A DNA stretch of 64,000 bases, taken from NCBI GenBank assembly GCA_022661535.1, contig JAKULF010000004.1, positions 4,402,001-4,466,000 of the forward strand, in the 5' to 3' direction. The position numbers and the translations under genes were made by a program. The notes beneath the pieces were generated by a model, which saw only the letters and a list, made by a program, of their open reading frames with translations, did not search any database and was not told the DNA's origin. This DNA is from Eutypa lata. Lineage: Eukaryota; Ascomycota; Sordariomycetes; Xylariales; Diatrypaceae. Below are positions 28,999 through 40,002 of this stretch, in pieces. How positions within the stretch are numbered: position 1 is the stretch's first letter; every line of letters starts with the position of its first letter.

Positions 28999-31900
28999 GT
29001 GGTATATCCGTTGAAGTGAGGGGAAATATCCATTCAGGAGCTACTTGTCGCGATTTGTCTCTGCCTCATCCCATGGTAGAAGTCCAATCTAACAGATCGC
29101 AAGGAAGTCAATGTGCTGCCTATAGGCCGCAAGCTGATTCTATAGCGTAAACATCAAGTAGAGTGTCGATGTTTAGACCCCTTCCTGTTCCCCCCTCCCC
29201 TCACCTCACCCCTTTCTTACTCTCTTCTTTCATCTTTCACTTGATCACTCATTAGATACATGTTCTTACAAATCTGCTAACACGAAGCTCGTTCTAAGGA
29301 TAAATTCCTTTATCCAAGTGGTCAGAGTTTTAATCGTTACGTAGATCTCAAACTAGATTGATAAATAAAAGCAAGACGATTAACTGCACTTTTCCCCATT
29401 ATGGAATGTAATCTAGTCAAATGCTACGTACTGTTAACCTTATTAAAACAGTTTATTTAAACTCCGCCACGCTTCAAAAGGTTTGTAACTGTTCCCCATT
29501 AAACGCAGTTGAAATTCAAACAAAGGAGAGAATCCCTTAGTGAAATTTGAGAGCATACGTTAGCCTAACGTCTTGTCGCTTTAGTTTACCAAATACAAGT
29601 AAAAACTGCTCCTTCCCTTATCTATACAGCCTCTCGTTTAGTCTATTGAGGGGATTATGTCCTGGCATCATGTAAGAGCTCTAACACTTCTGGAAATGAA
29701 GTCGTCTAAACTCGTAAGCGACCTATAAATACAGGTATTAGTGCCGGGTCCTCCCGTTGCAGGGAATCCTAAAAGTCTCACCATTGAGTAGCAGTCGAGC
29801 AGGTGCGTGAGAGTGACCCGCATGTTAGGGGGCCATGGAGAGGGTCGCAGTCGTCCTGTCCATCTCGCCTTTCCAGCATCGCTCCCGAGATGCCGCTGCC
29901 TGCTAAAATAACGAAAGTTGTAAATGCCGAGGCGAACATCTTTTACCACTTCCTGCTGCTGTAATCGACTGTCTGGGGATTAATTGGTATTACATTGCAT
30001 TGGCCTGTTCAACTTGACTGACCTCGCTCTATTGTCGTTGTTAGAAAGGAAGTACACAGAGGCATTATCTAGTTATGATAAATCTAAATTGCACCAAAGG
30101 ATACCATGAGTGACCGGGTGTTTTGCAGCTTTATGGTGATTTTGTCGCGTCTACGAATGTGCCAGGGACATGAGCTAAACAAGCTGTATTTCATGTCTCA
30201 CTTGCTTGAAGCGCGTTGGAATTCGAGGTATCCTAGGTGGACTAGAGAAATATTACGGTATGCATCTCAGACACGATTCATATTAAGTCGTTAAGTGATT
30301 GACACCATCCCAGGAGTCCATGTCTCAGCTACTAATTACCTGAGGTCACTCCAATATATGTGGCCACAATACCAGACTCAAAATTGTATACCCAAGCAAC
30401 ATAACTGGTTGGTAAAGAATCCAATGCGTTGGAGGAAGCCTTCATACCAATTGACTTACCGAAACTGAACGATAATGCGCCAAAAATGTATATATATTCC
30501 AAATCTGGACGCCTCTTCTCGTTTCCATAACCAGCAAAGTATGTGCCCACTAGCCATGGCGAGATGATGATACGACCTTGACTTATGTTCGATTCTTAGA
30601 GCCATTGGGGTTTCACCGAGCACAGAAACTTGGTCGGGGAAATATGTAACCCCTTCATGACCATACCCCGAAGTCCTTCAGGACTAAGATGGCGTCAGGT
30701 CTAAGAGGGCCTCAAACTAGACCTTAAAATGGCTTCCCAATTGGTATGCCTAACATGGACCCTCCTCTGTGATTTATTGTACATGGCGACTTTCTTCCGA
30801 GGAAATTAGAATAGAACCAGGAATATGTCATGACGAGAATGGTGGCTTTGGGTGTGCAATTGTTAGTGCACGATGGGGGATTGACTCCACGTGCGGCCGC
30901 TTCGATATTAATAGAGTAAGTACCCAACACTTTGCTTGCTTCTCGCATTGCTTGTCCGAGCCTACAAACGTTCTTAGACAAGCCATTCATCCACTTCTTG
31001 AACAATTCTGCTGCCTGCGATCCTTTTTTATAGCTTCATGTCATACTTACTTACTTACCTACAGTCCCCGCTCTAGGTAACATGCGATCGATCTAGGCTT
31101 AGGTATGAGAAAGAAGAATCTGACCTACCTAAGTACTCTAAGTTATGGGTTCGGGATACCGACATTCGGGCGCGCGCTTACCTTAATAGACCCATGCTAC
31201 CGGGTTACCTACGTATGTACCTGCTCACCTATACAAAAGACCCCGGCTCAACGGTGAAGCTAAAATACATATTAGCTTGCGATTTGAAGCTATTCAGAAG
31301 ACAATTCTCGGTGCCTGATCGATTAGATCGTTTGCTTTAACATCCCGCCTCCCCAAACAGGCGCAGAGATCTCAGGTGCCTAACGACATTGGTTATAAAT
31401 AAAGAATTCCTTCTTGAGGTGGTAGGAGACAAGACATCCTAAATAGGCAACCTTTCGGAAATTTCTCGGCTCACTAAACCAGGTTATCCCGGTTTGACGG
31501 CAGTTCCTTTTGTTGATGGGCAGATAGGCCGGCGTCTGCGTTTAAGCTCCTACTCTATAGGTCAGTTAGGCGACAACTGCTTGTTAACTAAACGGTTTGA
31601 TTCGTCAATTAGGCTGGATCGGATCATCGGACAACGGGTTGCGGCTAAGATTAGCTCAGGATTGTCTAGCCTCATTTCGGCTAGGGCGACTCCTTTCTAA
31701 GGTTAGCACCGATGACCTAATCCTTCTATTCCCCTGTTCCCCCCCTCTTCCCCCCTGCAAGCTGACGGAGGACCCCTGTCGTTCCAGGGACATGGTTGAG
31801 ATTCCCGGGTCGTGGGGCTGAACGTCGTCTACTACTTCGGTACGGACCCCAAATTCATGAAACTGCACCTACTGCATAGAGAAATAGTAGAAAAAGACCC

Positions 31901-33038
31901 TTCAGCTCCTCCCTCCGTGGATGGTCAAGCGTCATGAATGACTAATGCAGAAACAAATCACATTGAAACAACTTTCTTCAGCCCGCTCTTCTAAGGTTTA
32001 CCTAAGATGGCTGGCTGGGCTGGGCTTGTCTTTCTGAAGCCATGCATTGAGTAGGCATAGTTACGTCAGGAGCGGAACGGGGAACTCCTACATACTTTCC
32101 TAACCCCCTGACCTGACCTGACCCCGGCCGGTAAGTCTATTCCCTCTTCCCTTGAAGAAGTAAAGCTTACGAGAAACATAAACAATTGCATGAAGAGGAT
32201 TGAGCTCTGCCATTCTCACTGCCGCTCCCAAGACATAGTTTCTATCTATGTACTTACGTAGATTGAAATTAACATTCGGGTTTTTCCATGTAGCAGCTTG
32301 ATTATAATCGCGACCCCCACGAATCCCATTTTCTGGTGATCATGGAACTGGTAATCACTCGGTCGGTGCCGTGTGCTGCTGTTGTTGCTGCTGCTGACCT
32401 AGCTGTCACCTGCTCACCCGGTTTGTCATGTAAGAACATCGCACACCCCGTTTCGGATCCCTTCCCATGTCAGCCCTACAGCTACAGGCTAGCTAGGGGA
32501 AGGGGAGATAGCCTCTGAGCCTCACGAACACGTTCCAAACTAGGATTAGACTCTAGTTTAGTTAGCACCCACCTGTCAAATGTGGCTCTCACTCTCTTTC
32601 TGTCTCTCTTTCGCATTAGGCACCCCCCGGTCCCGAGAGAGAGAGCCACGAGGGAGCCATCCGGCATCTTCCCGGGGGTGGGAAACACAAGAGGATTTTC
32701 ATGGGAAAGAGACCAAGGAAATACCTGACCGTAATCTCCAGAAGGCAGCAACGAAAACGAAAATACAGACGATGATGATGACTGCCTTTTCAACATTCCT
32801 GGTCGGAGGGTCTCATCGATACGACCGAGATCTTCTTCTCCCAGAATATTAAATATACTCGAGAACAGGATGAACGAGCAATACTTAAGAAGACGACGGG
32901 AGTTGCCTTCTATCCTAACCTTGAATCTCGTCTAGGTCAACCAACTTGTCTAGACTCATCAGGTTGACAGCTAACCAACTCTACAACTCAATCAAAGTCG
33001 AATCAACTAACTCCTCGGTCGCCAAGCTAACAGCCAGA
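28999..33038. other. 4-kb gene-poor region
   Basis: No gene I can support. The best protein-like fragment is on the minus strand at about 30332-30590: RIIISPWLVGTYFAGYGNE and later ALSFSFGKSIGMKAS. It has no start codon and could be a relic. The region is AT-rich on the left and has CT/AG-rich low complexity at 32590-32650. No tRNA, rRNA or transposase signature seen. Confidence 0.4.
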
Positions 33039-34906
33039 ATGAACGACCCTTCTCCCACCACAATCCGCGTAGCCATCCTAGGTGGAGGACTAGCGGGCAT
33101 CTTACTCCTGAAGGGCCTCCTAAAGTACCCTCACATCGCAGCAGAAATCTACGAATCGAGGCCCTCCTTCCGGGACGAAGGCCCCGCCATCGAGCTCACC
33201 GACGCCTCCCTAGCAGCTCTGCGCACGCTCGGCCCAGCAACCACAACAGCGCAAGATCTAGACCAGAGTCTAGCGCGCGCCGGCGCTCTCCTCACCACAA
33301 CCGAGGTGCTACTCTCATCAGGACCGCATTCCGGCCAGGTCGTCATGCCAGCTTCCGGAGGACAGCTTCCTCCATCGTACCCGACTGTCGTGGGCCGCCA
33401 GGCGCTGCTGTCAGAGTTAGCGGCTAGCTTACCGCCCCGCGCTCTGCACTTCAATTCCCGGGTCACCGCGATGCGCGAGAGCGGCACAGGCGGCACAGAC
33501 GGCCCCATCCTGCTCGTCCTCGGAGACGGCTCGCAGAAGCGGTACGATGTCGTCATCGGCGCGGACCGGGTCCTAGGAGCCGTAGCGCGGAAACACGTGC
33601 TTCTTCTTCCTCCTCCGCTCGGAACTGCTGGCGTCAGCAGCAGTAGCAGCACAGAGGAAGAAGAAGAAGAAGAAGAAGAAGAAGAAGAAGAAGAAGAAGA
33701 AGAAGAAGAAGAAGAAGAAGAAGAAGAAGAAGAAGAAGAAGAAGAAGAAGAAGAAGAAGAAGAAGAAGAAGAAGAAGAAAAGCCACCGCGACCGACGGGG
33801 TTCTGGGGCCTGCACGTCACGGTGTCCCGGGAGAGAGCGCAGAGCTTCCTGGGGTCGGAGTTCCTGACGATGGTGGTGGTGGGGCCTGGGGGGAACTCGG
33901 ACGCGCGAGCATCGGCGCAGACGCGCTGGGTCGGCGATGGCACGTTCATGCAGCATGGGCTTGTGAATGGTGGGCGCGACGTCCAGCTCGTGGTGTATGC
34001 GCGGCTGGGCGCCGGAGATGACGCGAATGGGAGCGAGTCGCCGTGGGTTAAGCTGTTTACGCCCGACGAGTTCGAGGAGATGTTCGCGGGGTGCCGGGCG
34101 GAGGTTTGTAAGGGGATTGTTAAGGTATGTGATGTGACGTGACGTGATGCGACGCAACGCAACATAACATAACATAACGCAATAGAGCATTATGTAATGT
34201 TTAAGTGAGAGAGCTTTACTTACTCTTTTTACTCCTCACCGTCCCCTCTCCCTCTCCCTCTCGCATTTACCCCCTTCCCTTCCTTCATCCAAGAAATAAA
34301 CAAAAAAGAGAAACAAGCTAACGAGAAGTGCATCTTCCATCCTTCCTACAACAGCTCTTCCAAAGCGTCTACACAGTCCACATAGCGGGCTTTCTCGAAA
34401 TGCGGCCCTCCATCGACGACGATGATGGCCCCTCCTCCCCCTCCCCCCCTAGAGACAGAAATACTACAACAACCCTCCTAACCCCCGCAACATCAACAAT
34501 GCCACCATTCCCCAGCCCCTCCTCAGCCAGCACAGCCACAACCCTCGCCATCGAAGAGGCCCTGATCCTCAGCACCTTGCTCGGCCGGGCCCACTCTTCT
34601 TCCCACTCCTCCCGATCCTCTTCTACATCTACCATCCCAGCCGCCCTCCGCGCCTTCGAAGCCATATGTCGCCCGCATGCCCTGCGCGCTGCTCGTGCGG
34701 GTTTCGAGACGAGCGCTTTGCTTGCGGGGTGTGCGCCGGGCGTGGGCATTGATGCGGGGAGGTTGGCGGGTGCTCTTGCTGCCGCCGCGGGAGGCGAGGG
34801 TGCTGCGGGTGGGAGTTGTGGTGGGGATGGTGGTGGTGAGTATAATGTTCAGGCGAGGATTGCTGCTGCTGTTGCTGTTATGGAGCAGTTGGTTGGGAGG
34901 GGGTGA
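33039..34906 (+). CDS. FAD-dependent monooxygenase, poly-Glu insert, GD motif lost
   Basis: Two exons, 33039..34107 and 34329..34906, 548 aa. The intron is 221 nt, with donor GTAAGG, branch GCTAAC and acceptor GAAG, and the joined frame matches family order. N-terminal dinucleotide-binding motif VAILGGGLAGILLLKGLL; then DVVIGADR, the usual GADG position, here Arg. A tract of about 42 Glu from a (GAA)n microsatellite (about 33655-33780) interrupts the substrate domain, which resumes at TGFWGLHV. Near the C-terminus, the place of the conserved LxGDAA motif reads LLTPATSTMPPF, while the following EEALILSTLLGR helix is normal. The family (salicylate-hydroxylase-like, group A) hydroxylates aromatics using NAD(P)H. 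Losing GD and gaining poly-Glu suggests impaired FAD binding, so possibly a decaying gene. Confidence 0.75.
33655..33780 (+). repeat. (GAA)n microsatellite inside coding exon
   Basis: About 42 uninterrupted GAA units encode poly-Glu inside the monooxygenase. The preceding 15 bp encode Ser from AGC/AGT repeats. Length variation would be in frame. Confidence 0.9.
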
Positions 34907-36208
34907 GTTGCGTGAATGTATACCTATCTACCTGTCTTAGTACTTGCCTACCTACATATCTGTCTACTTACCTAGGTACCTACTTAAATGGGTGGGGAGG
35001 TAAGTAGGCAGAGGGCTGTATTGCATTCTTTCATTTTCATGTCCTTCCTTTCTTCACTTTTCAATCCTATTTTCACATTCTTTTCCATTCATCTAGGTAT
35101 CTCTCTTTTTGCCCGCTTTTGAAGGCGGGTTGGTTGACTTTCTGCATTGCATTGGTCGGACATTCATTCATTCATTCATTCATTCGTTACTTACGGACAG
35201 CATCACGGCATTATGACACATAGGAAAATGGGCATCACATAGCTTGGCATGGCGAGGTTGCTGGTTGTTGGCATTTACATTGCAGGATGGGAACGGTTGG
35301 CTGGTCGTTGCATTTCGTTGGGCGCTATTTCGTGCCGCCACGGGCGGGCAGTTCCACAGGCAGGCATTTATGCATGGGATGGGTTGTTTGGTTAGGTATT
35401 TTCAAGGACATTCTTTTTATTAGTTTCATTATTCATATAATAGATTTCTTTTTATTTTCTCCGGCGGGGCATTTCCCCACCCTTGTTCGTTCTGCTCCGG
35501 GGAGGGGAACCTACCTACCGCCGCTATGGGGAAGATGGGAAGACGAGGTGTACTTACTTAGCCATATGGACGATTTGTCCAAATTTTATTACCGCCCCTC
35601 CTCTCCCCGACCATACGGCGAGAATATCATGCCACAATCAAAGATTCATGTAATTCCAATCGCGAAGTTTTGGATAGATCTACAGCTGACTTTTATAGCT
35701 TCCTGTAGGATAGCAGGATGAAATCATGCAAGCCAGTAACTAGACTGATTAACTCATCGTAACCATTTATCCATCCATGGATACTTAGAGTACAAGCCAC
35801 CTTCGTATATAACTTCCTAGCCGACCTGACTGCCGCACCTTCAATAATGCAAATAAAGGGTATTGTCCTAGCTCGCCCTACAAATGAAAAAAAAAAGTAT
35901 AAGAATAAGAATAACCTCATATACCGTAGCTCGGCAGGGTCGTGTCATTTCGACATTGATCCTTCCCTCACTACATAATGCACTTTTCGTAACCTATCCT
36001 GCAACATCAACGCTCCTAGTCCGAGCGCTTATTTTTTTTTTCGCTTTTCATCAATGATCATTGATCTCTCTTTTCATTCCCTTCCCTTGGCAGGTTTCAT
36101 TCCTTACCCCTTTTTTTTTAACTTTCTTTTTCTTCTTTCTCCTTATGGGCACCCAGCGCGACACTCCAGTGAGGCTGAGTATGTAGTTAACAAAAGGTTA
36201 TGAGGCGA
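34907..36208. other. intergenic, microsatellite-rich
   Basis: No supported gene. Contains TACC/TAGG clusters (34920-34990), a (CATT)n run (35160-35190) and T-rich tracts (36030-36130). The convergent monooxygenase and PLAC8 genes both end into this gap. Confidence 0.45.
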
Positions 36209-37299
36209 TTACTTCTCCGGGGCCGTGTAAGCTGGGGACGGGACCGGAACCGGTGCGGGCATCTCCATGCCGGGCTGGGAGGTGTAGCCTTGGTGGACGG
36301 GCTGGGCGTTGCGCTGTCGGATCTTAACCTCGTTATCCTGCTGGATAACAGCACAGCACGAGCACCAGTACGACACACAACAATCGTTACAGCCGCTGCC
36401 CTGGATGTTGTAGCGCTCTCGGATCTCCCCGCGCTTGAGCATCGAGTAGCTGTTTCATGGGTAAATTAGCGTACATTCACATTTACGTACATACATAGAC
36501 GTGGGGGGTGGGGTTGGTCTGATCAAGCCATTGGCCGCAGTGAGAGCCTTGGGGTAGGAGATGAAGGACGAAGAATTCAATCAGAAGGGAATAACGTACA
36601 TCCAGCCACAACCGGTGAAACACGTAATCGCACCGTGGATCAAGCAGTCGCTGTTCAAGAGATCCGCATTCTGCATCGAGGGGTCGCGAATCCGCTCGGA
36701 GGTCTGACCGACCACTGTGTGATAGCGCGTTAGTGCCAATTAAACAATGTTCATAGAAGCATGTCTTAAGGGATTAGGTAGCTAACGAAGGAGTAGAAGC
36801 GACAGACTAGGGGGTGAGACACACAGATACATGGCAAGCACCATCCGAGAAGACATGATGAGCATGGCGAGCAGTCGCAAAGACTAGCCTGCCACTCGCC
36901 GCCTTGCTGGCCGTAGGCGGTAGGGTGAAGCTGCTGTTGCGCCATTGGGGGTTGATGTTGATGCTGTTGTTGGTGCTGGTTGAAAGATTGTAACGGGTGC
37001 TGGAGGTGTTGTTGCGGCTGTTGTTGTGGAGGTGACGAGAAGTCGCGCGATGTTTGTACGAATTGAGGATCGGTGCTTCCTGTGACCTCGGGATATTGAA
37101 ACTGTGCCTCGCTGCCTGGTCCCTGGGGATATTGATTCGGGTATGGAGGTTGTTGTTGGTGTTGTGGTTGCCCGACTTCGCTTCCGAGGGCACTAACACT
37201 GTCGTTGCGGCTGTGATGTTGGTTGTTGTTGTAATCTGATGGACTGTGCGGGTACTGAGGTCCTGTGTTTACTACGATCTTTTCGTGGTCGGCCGACAT
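36209..37299 (-). CDS. PLAC8-family Cys-rich protein
   Basis: Three exons on the minus strand: 37299..36825, 36714..36600, 36449..36209, 276 aa. Introns are 110 and 150 nt with branch CACTAAC in the first; both joins keep frame. The N-terminal 140 residues are Gln/His/Pro-rich and disordered. The PLAC8 domain follows: CDCSPCSSCLLGWCLPCI, then VGQTSERIRDP, then ITCFTGCGW, then GCNDCCVSYWCSCCAVIQQ. The tail is Pro-rich. PLAC8 proteins are membrane-associated or cadmium-resistance-like in plants and fungi; the two Cys-rich hydrophobic stretches probably sit in or on a membrane. The role in fungi is not settled. Confident assignment by motif order. Confidence 0.9.
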
Positions 37300-39319
37300 G
37301 TTAAGTAGCGAGGTAGATTGGAATGTAGGGGCTGGGAAGGAAAAGCTTCGGTATTTAATATGAAGAGAGAAAAAAAACTTTTTGTTTGCGTGGTATGGTC
37401 GGGTTACACGTCTTAGTTGAGTCAGATGTTTAGTTTGGTAGATTACTGCCGAGTATGTACAGTTACATGTATGTATACCTGATTATGTACCTCTGTATGG
37501 GCTGTATATGTGCGTATGTACAGTAGGTATGTATGTGCGTATATAGGTGGGACAATTGAAAGAATTGAAGGAATAACTAAAACCAACACGATGTTGTTTG
37601 TGAAACTGGAAGGAATATAATGTTGGAAACTCGAAGGCCTAGGCGTCAGGGTTAGGGGAAGATTATGATTTGATGATTACCTCATGCAAAAGGTAAAGCT
37701 CTCGAGGCTCCAGTGCGGCTGAGCTTTAGCGGAGTCTAACCTGCATGGTTTCAGACCCTGTCCAAACCATTCAGTTCTACGTACTGTCTGGTCACTAACT
37801 ATACACGTATAGTTGCTTTTAGTCAACTATGTAGTTTACTCCCAAAGGACTTGGTTATCGCTTCCGAATTACATAGGAGAGCTTACTTTGTGTAGATTTT
37901 CTTGAGACCACAGAGCAATCATTAAGTTTGATAAACATACATATCTACATGCAGGAGACAGGTCTTATAGGACTCTGATTGGCTAGATACAGTTTTCTGT
38001 TGGCTGGTTTGATGCCCAAAATAGAAGTTCCCATGTTGTGATAGGCAAGCTAGACATGTGCAGCTCGTAAGGCTTATCCTAGCTGGGATAGATAAGGGGG
38101 TCCTGGGGATCCTAACAGGGCTGAGCCTCACAACGGGCTGAGCTGATGATCTATGGGAACTTGACATCATATGCTGAGGTAGGCAAAAATTATTAATCCA
38201 GTACGATCGTTATATAGTCTTACGGTCTTGTCAATCAATAACCGTCCATATAATTTGCGTTGCGGTTTTATACGTACGAGTAACTAGTAACACAGATTAG
38301 TAATCACCCCAATTGTCTTCTTCGAAGATCTGCATTCATAGTTCCTCGGTTTAGGTGGAGATGTTCTCTTAGTGCTGAGAATCCCCTCCTGCGCGCAGAT
38401 TTCTCTACTACGTATAACTAACTTGGTATATGTATCCCTAGTAGTAGTTTGGGAAGTGCGACGTTTTACAACAGCAAGCCGCCGCCGAATCCAACGTCAG
38501 ATTGTGTAGATTGCGATACGGCAATTTGCACCGTTATTAAGCCATTCAATTTAAGGACATGGGCTTGTATGACAGCTGTATGTAGGTTTGGCAGATTGAT
38601 GGATAAACTTAACTAAGTTAGAGCAAATTGTACGACGTACAGTCGCTTGTTTTGATATTACAATTGCTGACTGCGCATTGAATCGAGAGATCCAATGACA
38701 AGAAACAAGCCATTTCCAATGCTGCTACATATGTCACTCAGTCATTCAGCCCAAGATTGGACTATTGCACAAGACGCTACGATAGGTGCTACGTAGTGCC
38801 TTGTGTGATCTACGGCGGGGCTCAAGTGCCCTAGGACTGTGGCTATAAATGCTGATCCCGTAGCTGACTTACCGTAAACAATCACATGTAGTACCTGTTG
38901 CCTGCCCAGTTGAATCTATTTGATTGCGGCCGATTAAAAACTCGATGCCGATATGAAAATGATTTAATCTGCGTTATATACGAACTTGGTACCCACCTTT
39001 GATTAAGCCCGAAAGTTCACAAGAGAACTTAAGTGTAAGGTGCCTATACACACTCACGATCAACATATATCGGGGGAGATGTTCTTGTTAACTTTGTTTT
39101 AACTTCAATAGCTTTTGATATGGTATTATAATTACATAATCTCGTGAATCATGAGGCTGCCCATAGCCTGTTCGCCTGCTTATAGTGTACATACCCCCTT
39201 ATAAACGATACAAAACCTCCCGCCAAACATTACACTGCCGCTAGTGACGTAGTTGTAGCTCAAAGCTAACCCCGATCTCTTACATGTGACTCTTTTTCAT
39301 TGCCTGTGCAAAGGTGGGC
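37300..39319. other. 2-kb intergenic region
   Basis: No gene supported. It has TATG/TACA repeats (37455-37545) next to the PLAC8 promoter side and otherwise plain AT-rich sequence. No RNA gene recognised. Confidence 0.45.
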
Positions 39320-39914
39320 TCAACCAGCTCTGCTTATGAACTTGAGACCAGCAAGCGGGCGAGAACCAGCATACGTTCCGAATTCGAACCGGAAACACCG
39401 CTGGCCTGGTGTATAGGAACCGGCTTTCCTAGCCTGCTCGATCGCCCAGTCGTGAATGAACACGATATCTTTACCGGATTCTAATCAAAAGGTCAGCGCT
39501 GTTGATCGATCAGTCCTCGATCTCAGGTGTTAGCCTTACCAGCATCCATATTTTCCGCAATCATTGACCCCGTGTGTAGCTGGTCCGTAGCGTTCTTGTT
39601 CTTCAGGTTGTACCAGCTGATATCGAGGGAGCCGGACGGGATGCCCCAGTAAGACGATGTGTTCTCGTTGAGGTCGTCGTACGTCCAATCCGAGAAATCA
39701 AAGAAGACTAAAAGAGGGGGGGGGGTTAACATCGACTACTTATATGTTTCGGGTTTAAGATGTTTGACGACGGCTTACCTGAGTCGAACATGGATACTAA
39801 TCGCAACATGGACTGGTTGCTGGGGATCTCCGCTCCGCGGTGCGCCGAGAACTGATCGATAGCCGCGACGGCGAACTGTTGCCAGTCGACTGGGGCGAGA
39901 GTGAGGGTAGACAT
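39320..39914 (-). CDS. orphan three-exon protein, 154 aa
   Basis: Three exons on the minus strand: 39914..39779, 39707..39540, 39480..39320. Introns are 71 and 59 nt, with donors GTAAGC and GTAAGG and acceptors TTTTAG and GATTAG. The first intron has branch GTTAAC. All joins are in frame, giving a complete ATG-to-TGA protein. It starts MSTLTLAPVDWQQFAVAAID, continues with FDFSDWTYDDLNENTSSYWG and NATDQLHTGSMIAENMDA, and ends FEFGTYAGSRPLAGLKFISRAG. It is rich in aromatic residues and has no signal peptide, membrane span or Cys pattern. Canonical splice sites and frame keeping across two introns argue strongly for a real gene. I do not recognise the family. Confidence 0.7.
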
Positions 39915-39965
39915 GTCTTTTTGATACTGGATAAAGAAGGTAGGTTTATGTATGTGCTTGATCGT

Positions 39966-40002
<37 letters not shown>

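Noticed and set aside
33149..34190. Long poly-Ser and poly-Phe frames antisense to the monooxygenase
   Set aside because: Antisense readings of the (GAA)n tract and GC-biased exon.
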